DNA from: Clostridia bacterium
GTDB lineage: Bacteria; Bacillota; Clostridia; Oscillospirales; Acutalibacteraceae
Direction: 5' to 3'
Length of the DNA stretch: 27,376 bases
Assembly: GCA_900770255.1 (NCBI GenBank)
Contig: CAAGJN010000070.1
Span: forward strand, 1-27,376
The position numbers and the translations under genes are program-made. The notes under the pieces are model-generated. The model did no database searches and had not been told where the DNA came from. It was given only the letters and a program-made list of their open reading frames with translations. Positions within the stretch are counted from its first letter, which is position 1. The number at the start of each line of letters is the position of its first letter. Positions 7,764 through 14,912 of this stretch are shown here, piece by piece.

Positions 7764-7793
7764 AATTATTCAAACTGATCAGTTTGAATAATT
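7764..7793. repeat. perfect 30-bp palindrome
   Basis: AATTATTCAAACTGA (7764-7778) is followed immediately by its exact reverse complement (7779-7793). It lies about 55 bp upstream of a second inverted repeat and a consensus promoter. It could be a dimeric repressor site or an AT-rich hairpin ending weakly in TTTCATTTT. The stretch 7620-7763 before it is AT-rich with no recognisable gene. Confidence 0.8.
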
Positions 7794-7804
7794 TCATTTT
7801 GTTG

Positions 7805-7848
7805 GTGATTTTGCACAAACAAGCACGCCTCTATTTGTGCAAAATCAC
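7805..7848. promoter_or_regulatory. 15-bp perfect inverted repeat abutting a promoter (candidate operator)
   Basis: GTGATTTTGCACAAA (7805-7819) and its exact reverse complement (7834-7848) are separated by 14 bp. The right arm ends one base before the TTGACA -35 box at 7849, the position expected of an operator or activator site. The cognate regulator is not in the window. Confidence 0.7.
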
Positions 7849-7876
7849 TTGACAAATTAAAGAAAATGAGTATAAT
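7849..7876 (+). promoter_or_regulatory. consensus sigma-A promoter of the 42-aa gene
   Basis: TTGACA (7849-7854) and TATAAT (7871-7876), both perfect matches, with a 16-bp spacer. Transcription would start near 7883, about 25 nt before the ATG at 7908. It is the strongest promoter in the window. Confidence 0.88.
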
Positions 7877-7907
7877 GAAACCATACCAAATGAAAGGACT
7901 GACTGAT

Positions 7908-8036
7908 ATGACCAATGAGCAGTACTACAAAGTGGAGCAGAATCTGTTTGGTGAAATCGAGAAAGAGAAGAAGTTCAGCTTCCATAAGCTTATGATGCTT
8001 CTCGCGCTCGGAGCCGTAGCCAGAAAGGCCTATTGA
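7908..8036 (+). CDS. 42-residue small protein of unknown function
   Basis: I do not recognise a family. The product begins MTNEQYYKVEQNLFGEIEKE, a charged glutamate/lysine-rich half, and ends in a hydrophobic, basic-capped segment (HKLMMLLALGAVARKAY) that could be an amphipathic or membrane-associated helix. The ATG at 7908 has AAAGGA about 9 nt upstream. In-frame ATGs at 7890, 7875 and 7866 lie at or before the predicted transcription start and are less likely. The gene is framed by its own consensus promoter, an adjacent inverted repeat and a terminator, so it is an independent unit. It could instead be a small RNA with a coincidental ORF, but the ribosome-binding site and codon use like the neighbours favour translation. 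Confidence 0.65.
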   Translation: MTNEQYYKVEQNLFGEIEKEKKFSFHKLMMLLALGAVARKAY

Positions 8037-8099
8037 TCCGAGCCGCGGCTCGTTTGCCGCAGGAACTACAACAAGCCCGCAAGGGTTCCACATATATCG

Positions 8100-8130
8100 G
8101 CACCGCACATTTTTAGTGCGGCGCTTTTTT
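8100..8130 (+). terminator. rho-independent terminator of the 42-aa gene
   Basis: CCGCAC (8103-8108) pairs with GTGCGG (8116-8121), extended by two more pairs after one mismatch, and is followed by TTTTTT (8125-8130). A separate 14-bp palindrome, CGAGCCGCGGCTCG (8039-8052), lies just after the stop codon in the same untranslated region. Confidence 0.88.
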
Positions 8131-8143
8131 ATGTTCAAAAACA

Positions 8144-8172
8144 TTGTTTTTTCAGTCTTAAAATGTTAAACT
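8144..8172 (+). promoter_or_regulatory. candidate promoter for the alpha-galactosidase
   Basis: TTGTTT (8144-8149), a 17-bp spacer and TAAACT (8167-8172), 36 bp before the start codon. Both boxes are imperfect; position and spacing are appropriate. Confidence 0.35.
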
Positions 8173-8207
8173 AAAGCTATACCGATAGTGCAAAAGGAGG
8201 AGAAGAT

Positions 8208-9890
8208 ATGAACAAGCCTGTATTCAGACTCAAATATTCTCTTGCAGGCGCCGTCTATGAGACTGTGGGCTATTCCGGCCCGCACTATTCCGTTATAGCT
8301 GTCAACGACGAAAACGGAGTCAAGCTGACGTTGCTGCCGTCGAGGCCGATAACGCTGATTTCAGCCTCGCTTGAGTTTTGGCATGAGTATGAGGAGAATG
8401 AAAAGTTTTTTGTCAACGGTTATCAGTCGTGGACTACTTCGGGCGAGTTTGCCCGCGATGATATCTATGGCGGAGCCATTCCGCTTGCGGGTATTACGAA
8501 GGCCACCAACGATATGGCCGTGGCGTCGGGAGACTATGAGTTTACGCGCTATGACGGCCGCCCCGGCTCGTTCCACAGCTTCACCTATTCATATTTCCGC
8601 CGCGGCAATGAGTTCGAGCTCTACGGCTCGCTCAGCGAGCGCAACGGTTATACGATATTCTGCGCCGATATGGAGCATCACCTTTTCACGGTTGAGAAGG
8701 ATGTCGAGGGGCTGACGGTCAGCGAGCCCTATGAGATGTTCGACATCGTGCGTTTTTCCGGCGGCTACGATGAAGTTTTTGACAAATATTTCGCCGCGAT
8801 GAACCTGCCGAAGCGCAGCAGTATCGACCGGCTCTCGGGCTACACCTCGTGGTATAACTACTTCCAGAAAATCGATGAAAAGACAATTCTGCGTGACCTT
8901 AACGGCCTTTCGCGGGCAAAGGAGAGCGTCAATATCTTCCAGATCGACGACGGCTATGAGCGTTTTGTCGGTGACTGGCTCGACTATAACGGCAGGGACT
9001 TCCCGAACGGCATGAAGGTTATCGCCGATGCGGTTCACAGGGAGGGATACCTTGCGGGAATTTGGCTCGCGCCCTTCAATGTTCAGCGCGGCAGATCGCG
9101 CATACTCAAGGAGCATCCCGACTGGATAATCCGCGAGCCCAACGGCAGGCCGCAGCTCGGCTGCATGTCATGGGGCGGCGCATATACGCTTGATATCTAT
9201 AACCCCGAGGTTCGCGAGCATTTGAAGAAGGTATTTGACGTCGTGCTCAATGACTGGGGATATGACATGGTGAAGCTTGATTTCCTCTACAGCCAGTGCA
9301 GAACACCGCGCAATAACAAGACGCGCGGCACTATCATGTGCGAGGCGCTCGACTTTTTGCGCGAGTGCGTCGGCGATAAGCTGTTTCTCGGCTGCGGAGT
9401 TCCGCTCGGCCCCGCTTTCGGCGTAGTTGATGCGTGCAGAATAAGCTGTGACGTCGATCTTGTTTACGGCGGCAAGTTCTATAACTCCATGGCGCTCAAT
9501 AACGAGCTGCCCAGCGCGCAGAATGCGATAAACAACAGCATGTTCCGCCGTCATCTCAACGGCAGAGCGTTTTTGAACGACCCCGATGTGTTTTTCCTGC
9601 GGGATCATAATCTCACGTTTACATGGGAGCAGAAGCTTTTGCTCGCGAAGATCAATAACCTCTTCGGCAGAGTTCTGTTCGTGTCCGACGATGTCGGAGA
9701 ATACAGCGATGCGGAGCTCGAGGTTCTCAAAGAGACCTTTAAAAAGTCTGATGCTCAGATAATCGATGTTCGCTGTGTCGGCAGCCGAAGCGCGGGAAAT
9801 TATGAGATAAAATATATTGAAAACGGCGAGGAGAAGCTGCTCTATTTTAACCTGAAAACAGGCGCGAGCAATATTCTCGAGGTCAGATAA
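8208..9890 (+). CDS. GH36-family alpha-galactosidase
   Basis: Glycoside hydrolase that would remove alpha-1,6-galactose from raffinose-type oligosaccharides. The 560-residue product has an N-terminal beta-sandwich domain (about 1-200, including FFVNGYQSW), then a (beta/alpha)8 barrel starting GYTSWYNYF (211-219). Key sites are IFQIDDGYE (243-251), the predicted nucleophile D358 in MVKLDFLY and the predicted acid/base D415 in CRISCDVD; their spacing fits GH36. There is no signal peptide, so it is probably cytoplasmic. It is shorter than the large 700-residue GH36 group and resembles the compact thermostable/clostridial type. The start has a strong AAAGGAGGAG ribosome-binding site. No sugar transporter or regulator is adjacent. 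Exact substrate is uncertain; GH31 is less likely. Confidence 0.88.
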   Translation: MNKPVFRLKYSLAGAVYETVGYSGPHYSVIAVNDENGVKLTLLPSRPITLISASLEFWHEYEENEKFFVNGYQSWTTSGEFARDDIYGGAIPLAGITKATNDMAVASGDYEFTRYDGRPGSFHSFTYSYFRRGNEFELYGSLSERNGYTIFCADMEHHLFTVEKDVEGLTVSEPYEMFDIVRFSGGYDEVFDKYFAAMNLPKRSSIDRLSGYTSWYNYFQKIDEKTILRDLNGLSRAKESVNIFQIDDGYERFVGDWLDYNGRDFPNGMKVIADAVHREGYLAGIWLAPFNVQRGRSRILKEHPDWIIREPNGRPQLGCMSWGGAYTLDIYNPEVREHLKKVFDVVLNDWGYDMVKLDFLYSQCRTPRNNKTRGTIMCEALDFLRECVGDKLFLGCGVPLGPAFGVVDACRISCDVDLVYGGKFYNSMALNNELPSAQNAINNSMFRRHLNGRAFLNDPDVFFLRDHNLTFTWEQKLLLAKINNLFGRVLFVSDDVGEYSDAELEVLKETFKKSDAQIIDVRCVGSRSAGNYEIKYIENGEEKLLYFNLKTGASNILEVR

Positions 9891-9906
9891 CTGTCATATG
9901 ATTGTG

Positions 9907-9937
9907 CGGAGCACGGTGGAAGCCGTGCTCCGTTTTT
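9907..9937 (+). terminator. rho-independent terminator of the alpha-galactosidase
   Basis: CGGAGCACGG (9907-9916), a 6-nt loop and CCGTGCTCCG (9923-9932) form a perfect 10-bp stem, followed by TTTTT (9933-9937) and a further T-rich stretch. Confidence 0.95.
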
Positions 9938-9945
9938 ATTTTTCG

Positions 9946-9975
9946 GTTCTATTCGGGGACAAGATATCATAGTAT
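9946..9975 (+). promoter_or_regulatory. candidate sigma-E promoter for the spoIIIA operon
   Basis: GTTCTATT (9946-9953), a 14-bp spacer and CATAGTAT (9968-9975) resemble the sigma-E -35/-10 pattern, with a start predicted near 9982, 17 nt before the spoIIIAA ATG. The Bacillus subtilis spoIIIA operon is known to be sigma-E dependent. Identified by eye. Confidence 0.45.
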
Positions 9976-9998
9976 TTTACAGAAACGGGGGCGGTAAT

Positions 9999-11072
9999 AT
10001 GCAGGGCAGGGCGGCGTTCGACAGCGCGATATCTTTTTTGCCGCAGTCCCTGTGCGAAACGCTCGCGTCTGTGGACGGCGGACTCAAAAGCCGCGTCTAT
10101 GAGATACGCCTGCGGTCGGCGCGCCCCGTCATGCTTGTCGCTGAGGATGGCACATTCTTCGTCTATCGAAGCGGGCGTACAGGTACGGTATATTCTCCGG
10201 GTGCGGTTACGGCGGACACACGCGAGCTTGACGATTGTTTTTCGCGTATGTGCGGCTACTCCGTGCATGCGAACATCACCTGCGCCGCAAACGGCTTTCT
10301 GAGCCTTGCACACGGCCACCGCGCCGGGGTTTACGGTACGGCTGTGCTTGATGATGCGGGCGCTGTGAAGAGCTTTCGCGATATATCGGGGATAAATTTG
10401 CGCATAGCCCGCGAAAAGCCGGGAGTCTCGGATGCGCTCTGTGCCGAGCTGTTCGGACAAGGGCTTATATCAGCCGTTATCGCAGGGCCGCCGCTGTCGG
10501 GAAAAACTACCCTGCTGCGCGACATCGTGCGCAGACTGTCCGGCCCTGACGGCGGCAGATACTACCGCGTAGCTGTCGTAGACGAGCGCGGAGAGATAGC
10601 CGCGTCGTCGGGAGGGAGCCCGCAGTGCGACGTTGGCTTTGCCGACGTGCTGACTGATTACCCAAAGGATATAGGAATTATTACGGCCCTTCGCACTCTC
10701 TCGCCGCAGATAATAGTCTGCGATGAGGTAGGCACGTCCTTGCAGGCCGAGCGGATATCCGAGGGGCTCAATTCCGGCGTTGATTTTCTCCTCAGCGTGC
10801 ATGCAGATCAAAACGGCTGCGAAATGCGGCCGGCGGTGAAGCGGCTGCTGTCCTGCGGGGCTTTTTCAAAGCTTGTCCTGCTCGGCGGCAGACCGGGCGA
10901 AATAGCCGGAATATATGATATAAAGGGGCGAAATTATGCGGATGGCGGGAGCGGCGCTTGTGGCATCGATGCTGTTTTTCGCGGGGAGCTATGCGGCTCA
11001 CAGGCTTGTAAAGCGGACTCAGCTTCTCGGCGAGGTGTGCACGATGATAACGCTTGTGCGCACACAGCTTGA
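9999..11072 (+). CDS. spoIIIAA: stage III sporulation protein AA (ATPase)
   Basis: Secretion-type ATPase that powers or assembles the SpoIIIA-SpoIIQ channel between mother cell and forespore. It shows Walker A GPPLSGKTTLL (163-173), VAVVDERGEIA (191-201) and the Walker B-like IIVCDEVG (238-245) with SVHAD (266-270). The ATG at 9999 follows a weak GGGGGCGG site. The family is about 310 residues; the recognisable core ends near IAGIYDIKG (302-310), but the frame stays open for about 45 more codons and overlaps spoIIIAB by 137 bp. That tail (Gly/Ser/Ala/Cys-rich) looks like an out-of-frame reading of spoIIIAB. In the +1 frame a TAA sits at 10921-10923, where the protein would normally stop, so the tail may come from a small indel, a sequencing error or natural stop loss. 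Confidence 0.93.
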   Translation: MQGRAAFDSAISFLPQSLCETLASVDGGLKSRVYEIRLRSARPVMLVAEDGTFFVYRSGRTGTVYSPGAVTADTRELDDCFSRMCGYSVHANITCAANGFLSLAHGHRAGVYGTAVLDDAGAVKSFRDISGINLRIAREKPGVSDALCAELFGQGLISAVIAGPPLSGKTTLLRDIVRRLSGPDGGRYYRVAVVDERGEIAASSGGSPQCDVGFADVLTDYPKDIGIITALRTLSPQIIVCDEVGTSLQAERISEGLNSGVDFLLSVHADQNGCEMRPAVKRLLSCGAFSKLVLLGGRPGEIAGIYDIKGRNYADGGSGACGIDAVFRGELCGSQACKADSASRRGVHDDNACAHTA

Positions 11073-11442
11073 ATTTTGCTGCCGGCCGGTCGATTCCATT
11101 GTCGGAATACTCGCCTCGAGTCCGGAGATAGAGGGATTGCTTTTTATTCCCGTCTGTTGCGAACTGCTCGGCACATTGCCGTTTCCGGATGCGTGGAAGG
11201 AGTCGTTAGCGCACAGGCAGAACACGTCGTACCTTAGCCGCTCGGATGTGGATAAACTCGTCTGCTTCGGCTCTTCGCTCGGAACCACTGCGCTGGACGG
11301 TCAGCTCGCAAACTGTGATATGTATTCCGCCGATTTTGCCGTGCGCCTCTCCGAGGCACGTGAGCAATGCGCGAAATACTCAAAAATACTGCCCTCTCTC
11401 GGCGCGCTTGCGGGCGCTGCCGTGGTGATAGCGGCGATATAA
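10936..11442 (+). CDS. spoIIIAB: stage III sporulation protein AB
   Basis: 168-residue mother-cell membrane component of the SpoIIIA complex, related in fold to type II secretion F-like proteins. It has an N-terminal hydrophobic segment (about 4-22), a soluble helical middle including VRTQLEFCCRP, and a hydrophobic C-terminal segment (LGALAGAAVVIAAI). Length matches the family (about 170). The ATG at 10936 has AAAGGGG (10922-10928) at 7-nt spacing. It begins inside the long spoIIIAA reading frame. Confidence 0.93.
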   Translation: MRMAGAALVASMLFFAGSYAAHRLVKRTQLLGEVCTMITLVRTQLEFCCRPVDSIVGILASSPEIEGLLFIPVCCELLGTLPFPDAWKESLAHRQNTSYLSRSDVDKLVCFGSSLGTTALDGQLANCDMYSADFAVRLSEAREQCAKYSKILPSLGALAGAAVVIAAI

Positions 11443-11447
11443 ATCTC

Positions 11448-11482
11448 AAGGAAGGGACGGCTCAGGCCGTGCATCGTCTATG
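11448..11482 (+). promoter_or_regulatory. spoIIIAC ribosome-binding site with hairpin spacer
   Basis: The only Shine-Dalgarno-like sequence is AAGGAAGGG at 11448-11456, 23 nt before the spoIIIAC ATG at 11480, normally too far. ACGGC (11457-11461) can pair with GCCGT (11466-11470) around a TCAG loop. Folding out this 14-nt hairpin leaves 9 nt between the ribosome-binding site and ATG. Looping of this kind is known for phage T4 gene 38; here it is inferred. Confidence 0.5.
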
Positions 11483-11674
11483 GAAGTCGGAATAATCATA
11501 AAAATAGCGATGGTCGGCATAATCGTCGCCGTGCTCAGTCAGGTGCTCTCGCGTGCCGGGCGCGACGATTATGCGCTGATAACCGTCCTGGCGGGCATTG
11601 CGGCCGTACTGATTATGCTTATCCCGTATTTCAAAGAGCTGCTCGACGCCATTAACGGAATACTCGGTGACTGA
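11480..11674 (+). CDS. spoIIIAC: stage III sporulation protein AC
   Basis: 64-residue integral membrane protein of the SpoIIIA complex with two transmembrane helices (about 4-22 and 33-50) linked by the conserved loop SRAGRDDYA. Length and sequence fit the family. There is no alternative in-frame start codon nearby, so the ATG at 11480 is forced even though the ribosome-binding site is unusually distant. Ends one base before the spoIIIAD ATG. Confidence 0.93.
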   Translation: MEVGIIIKIAMVGIIVAVLSQVLSRAGRDDYALITVLAGIAAVLIMLIPYFKELLDAINGILGD

Positions 11675-11675
11675 T

Positions 11676-12068
11676 ATGCAGGAGATATTGAAAGCGGTTG
11701 CAGTTGCCGTTATAACCTGCGTTGCATGCGTCACAGTCAAACAGTACCGCCCGGAGTATGCTGCACTCACGCAGCTTTGCGCCGTGGCGGTGATAGCGGC
11801 GGCAGCTGTCCGCACCGCCGAAGGCATATTGCAGGAAGTGACTGCGCTCGCAGAGCTGTCAGACACCGGCGAGGACTGCATAAAAATACTTATAAAGGCG
11901 CTGGCCGTCGCGGTTATTGCGCAGACTGCCGGCGACCTATGCCGCGACAGCGGCAACTCCGCGCTCGCAGGGATCACCGAGTTTGCGGGCAAGGCGGCAA
12001 TAATTGCATTTGCAATACCGCTGATAAGATCAGTGGCTGTTCTCGCAATAGAATTGATAAACATATGA
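11676..12068 (+). CDS. spoIIIAD: stage III sporulation protein AD
   Basis: 130-residue polytopic membrane protein, paralogous to SpoIIIAC. About four hydrophobic helices are visible, with the conserved segment TVKQYRPEYA (23-32) after the first. An in-frame GTG nine bases upstream at 11667 is possible, but the ATG at 11676 gives the family-like N-terminus MQEILKAV and has GGTGA just upstream. Translationally coupled to spoIIIAC. Confidence 0.93.
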   Translation: MQEILKAVAVAVITCVACVTVKQYRPEYAALTQLCAVAVIAAAAVRTAEGILQEVTALAELSDTGEDCIKILIKALAVAVIAQTAGDLCRDSGNSALAGITEFAGKAAIIAFAIPLIRSVAVLAIELINI

Positions 12069-12077
12069 GGGACGTGT

Positions 12078-13211
12078 ATGAGAAGCTTTAAGGTGCTGTG
12101 CGTATGTCTTCTGTTGCTGTTTGCTTTGAATACAGCCTGCTGCGCCGAGGAGGCGGAGGAGACCGATTATTACTCATCTTTCTATCAGAGCAGCGGAGCG
12201 AATGAACTCAAGGACGATCTGCCCGATAATGTCAGGAAATATCTGAACTCGGCGGGGATAGACGCGTCCGATTATAATTCGATGCTCTCAGCGTCACCCC
12301 AAAAAATTGCCGAAATGTTTATGGACGCGGCGCGCGGCAGCTTTGATGAGCCGATAAAAGACATGATAGTTATCGCAGGGCTTGTGCTGCTTGCGGGTAT
12401 CATGAAAAGCGTCGCGGGGCTTGAAAATTTCAGCGCGACGCTGAATATAGCGGTCGGTTGCGCAGTAGCCGCGGGAGTGTTTGCCTCGTCCGCTCGCGTG
12501 ATCTCGGAGGGCGTGAGCGCCGTGTCGATGATCTCTGATTTTATGCTTGCGCTTATACCTGTCCTCGCGGGAATAATTACGGCGTGCGGAAACCCGACTC
12601 TGGCGCTGACCTATAACTCGCTTGTCCTCGCAGCCGCTCAGACTGTTTCGCAGCTTGCTGAAAATATAGTCATTCCGCTGTGTGGAGCTTTTTTGGCGTT
12701 CGGTGTGTCCGCGTCGCTGAGTCCGGATCTGAAGCTGACAAAGCTGTCTGAGCTGATAAAGAAAACGGCTGTCGGAACGCTCTCGTTTATTACTGCGGCT
12801 TTTTCGGCTCTGCTCGGTCTCAAGAGTCTGCTCGCAGGCAGCGCGGACGGGCTCGTCTCGAAGAGCGTCAGACTTGCATTGAGCTCTGCTGTGCCTATAG
12901 TCGGCGGGGCGCTCAGCGACGCTTATTCCTCGATAGTCGGCAGCATAGCTCTGCTCAAAAATACGGTCGGCGTGTTTGCCGTGCTCGCAGTTTTGCTGAT
13001 AGCACTGCCCATCGTCGTGCAGCTTACCGTTCGTATCCTGCTTTTAAAGCTGCTCGGCGTACTGTCCGGCTCGATGGGTGATGACACGACCGGCGAGGTG
13101 CTCGATACCCTCGGCTCCGCGCTGACGGTGATAAACTCGGTCGTGATCTTTTCAACGGCTCTGTTTATTATTTCGATAGGCCTTGTGATTTCGATAAAAA
13201 CGGCGGTGTAG
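12078..13211 (+). CDS. spoIIIAE: stage III sporulation protein AE
   Basis: 377-residue polytopic membrane protein, the largest membrane component of the SpoIIIA complex. It starts with a signal-peptide-like segment (MRSFKVLCVCLLLLFALNTA), then a soluble stretch with many acidic and Tyr/Ser residues (about 24-90), then seven or so hydrophobic helices from about residue 95 to the end. The conserved pattern MISDFMLALIPVLAGIITA is present. Length agrees with the family (about 390). Starts 9 nt after the spoIIIAD stop with GAGGGA upstream. Confidence 0.94.
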   Translation: MRSFKVLCVCLLLLFALNTACCAEEAEETDYYSSFYQSSGANELKDDLPDNVRKYLNSAGIDASDYNSMLSASPQKIAEMFMDAARGSFDEPIKDMIVIAGLVLLAGIMKSVAGLENFSATLNIAVGCAVAAGVFASSARVISEGVSAVSMISDFMLALIPVLAGIITACGNPTLALTYNSLVLAAAQTVSQLAENIVIPLCGAFLAFGVSASLSPDLKLTKLSELIKKTAVGTLSFITAAFSALLGLKSLLAGSADGLVSKSVRLALSSAVPIVGGALSDAYSSIVGSIALLKNTVGVFAVLAVLLIALPIVVQLTVRILLLKLLGVLSGSMGDDTTGEVLDTLGSALTVINSVVIFSTALFIISIGLVISIKTAV

Positions 13212-13213
13212 CT

Positions 13214-13693
13214 ATGGAAACTCTCAAGCAATGGGCGCTCGGCGTGTGCGCCGCGGCAATATTTTCGTCGGTCCTATATGCTCTTGCGCCAAAAGGCGGT
13301 ATGCAGAAAGCGCTTAGGTGCGTCACGGCTCTGGCTGTCGTGTGCGCAATCGTTTTGCCGCTGGCGTCCGCTATGATAAAGATTGAGCTCCCGAAAGCGC
13401 AGCAAAAGGTTGATATTCCGACGGAGCTCAGCCGCGATATGGAATATCAGCTCACTGCCGCATATTCGCAGCAGCTTTGCGCTCAGGCGCAGGAGATACT
13501 GGAAAGCTACGGAATTTTTAACTGCGAGATCGACGCATTGACGGATATTGACGAGACGGGGAGCATATCTATAAAAAAAGTGAATATTATATTGCCGGAG
13601 GACGCGCAAGTTCCCGACGCGGCGCAGGAAAAGCTGCGCGAGCTGTTCGGAGAAGATACTGTTATAGACATGAGATTCAGGAGTACATACTGA
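13214..13693 (+). CDS. spoIIIAF: stage III sporulation protein AF
   Basis: 159-residue bitopic membrane protein with two N-terminal transmembrane helices (about 8-24 and 36-54) and an extracytoplasmic domain with a ring-building-motif-like fold in the family. The sequence ALAPKGGMQKALRCVTALAV is typical (usually P-x-G..kkyvr). It starts two bases after the spoIIIAE stop with only a weak GGCGGTG upstream, so translation is probably coupled. Its stop overlaps the spoIIIAG start by one base. Confidence 0.92.
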   Translation: METLKQWALGVCAAAIFSSVLYALAPKGGMQKALRCVTALAVVCAIVLPLASAMIKIELPKAQQKVDIPTELSRDMEYQLTAAYSQQLCAQAQEILESYGIFNCEIDALTDIDETGSISIKKVNIILPEDAQVPDAAQEKLRELFGEDTVIDMRFRSTY

Positions 13694-14262
13694 TGAAGCT
13701 GAAAAATATTTCATTTGAAAAGCTCAGAGATATTTTCAAAGCCGATAAAAAGCTGGTTGTCATCTGCGCCGTCGGGCTTGTCGGCATTGTGCTGCTCATA
13801 GTGTCGGAGCTTGTTCCGTCGGGCAAAGAAAAGACTGAAAAGACAGAAAAAGCCACGGCTTCGTCCGTGCAGACGCAAGAGACATATGCCGAGGATATAG
13901 AGCAGCGGCTTACCGAGATGATATCCTCGATAGACGGAGCGGGTAAAACCCGCGTCATGGTTACGCTCGAGAGCGGAGTGGAGCAGGTCTATGCGAAAAA
14001 TGAAAAGATAAGCAACGACTCCTCCCTGGATACAGACAAAAGCAAGGAGAACTACTCCGATGAAAAGGAGTATGTGCTCATTGAAACCGACGACGATGAG
14101 GGCGGGCTGATAATCAAACTCATCCAGCCGAAGGTACGCGGTGTCGCAGTAGTCTGCGAGGGCGGCGGCTCGGACGCAGTGCGGCAGGAAATAACCCAGG
14201 TAGTAACGGCGGTGCTCGATATCAGCGCATCGCATGTATATATAACAAAGATGTCGGCCTGA
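13693..14262 (+). CDS. spoIIIAG: stage III sporulation protein AG
   Basis: 189-residue SpoIIIAG, which forms a large ring in the intermembrane space of the SpoIIIA-SpoIIQ channel in Bacillus. One N-terminal transmembrane helix (about 21-38) is followed by an extracytoplasmic ring-building domain with DIEQRLTEMISSIDGAGK, VMVTLESGVE and PKVRGVAVVCEGG. The ATG overlaps the spoIIIAF stop (TGATG). The stretch between about 105 and 125 is rich in Asp, Ser and Lys, as is common in the family insertion. Confidence 0.95.
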   Translation: MKLKNISFEKLRDIFKADKKLVVICAVGLVGIVLLIVSELVPSGKEKTEKTEKATASSVQTQETYAEDIEQRLTEMISSIDGAGKTRVMVTLESGVEQVYAKNEKISNDSSLDTDKSKENYSDEKEYVLIETDDDEGGLIIKLIQPKVRGVAVVCEGGGSDAVRQEITQVVTAVLDISASHVYITKMSA

Positions 14263-14297
14263 GCGGCGGACAAAACATACCGAAAGGATTGATATCT

Positions 14298-14864
14298 ATG
14301 GTCGTAAGGAAAAGGCAGATAGTAGCGGCCGCGCTGGTGCTGGCGCTCGGCTCGGCGGTTTTTATAAACTGGTATTATAACCGCCCGGCGGTAAAGAACG
14401 CGAATGCGGGCACCTCGATAGAGGCGGTCGAGGACACGGGAGGCAACCTTGGAGACGCAAAGCTTGTCGGATCTTCAAATGTCTCTGAAAGTGCGGCCAC
14501 AGCTTCGAAAAGCAACGACTATTTTGCCTCAACAAAGCTCAGACGCAGCACGGCTCACGACGAGGCGGCTGAGACGCTCAACAAGGTAATCAAGGACAGC
14601 TCGTCAGACGCAGCCTCCGTCAAGCAGGCGACCGAAGCGCTCGCCGCGCTGTCGAACGCGATAAAGCTTGAGGCCGATATGGAGGCGCTGATAAAGGCAA
14701 AGATCGGCAGCGACTGTGTAGTGCTGATAAACAACGGCAGTGCGGAAATAGTAGTCGGAAAAGGTGTGCTGACGGACAATAAAATTCTTCAGATAAAGGA
14801 AATAGCGCTCAAACAGACAGGATTTCCTGCTGAAAATATAACAATTATTGAATTAAGTAGTTGA
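14298..14864 (+). CDS. spoIIIAH: stage III sporulation protein AH
   Basis: 188-residue SpoIIIAH, the mother-cell partner that binds forespore SpoIIQ across the intermembrane space. It has an N-terminal anchor (about 7-23), an Ala/Ser-rich linker (to about 85) and a C-terminal YscJ/FliF-like ring-building domain ending KQTGFPAENITIIEL. The ATG at 14298 follows AAAGGA at 9-nt spacing; an in-frame TTG at 14289 is too close to that site. Last gene of the operon. No clear terminator separates it from the next promoter, so readthrough into asp23 is possible. Confidence 0.94.
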   Translation: MVVRKRQIVAAALVLALGSAVFINWYYNRPAVKNANAGTSIEAVEDTGGNLGDAKLVGSSNVSESAATASKSNDYFASTKLRRSTAHDEAAETLNKVIKDSSSDAASVKQATEALAALSNAIKLEADMEALIKAKIGSDCVVLINNGSAEIVVGKGVLTDNKILQIKEIALKQTGFPAENITIIELSS

Positions 14865-14888
14865 GAATTTTCAAGTTTGTGTTATAAT
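14861..14888 (+). promoter_or_regulatory. sigma-A promoter of the asp23-nusB-recN operon
   Basis: TTGAGA (14861-14866), a 16-bp spacer and perfect TATAAT (14883-14888). The -35 box overlaps the spoIIIAH stop codon. Transcription would start near 14895, about 18 nt before the GTG start of the Asp23-family gene, separating vegetative from sporulation transcription. Confidence 0.8.
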
Positions 14889-14912
14889 ATAGGGCAGAAG
14901 GAGGAATGCCCT

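Noticed and set aside
7755..7778. 7-codon ORF overlapping the 30-bp palindrome
   Set aside because: Too short and lacking a ribosome-binding site; most likely chance.
7857..8144. 95-codon - strand frame across the small-gene unit
   Set aside because: It runs opposite the promoter, ORF and terminator of the 42-aa gene and has no ribosome-binding site or recognisable domain.
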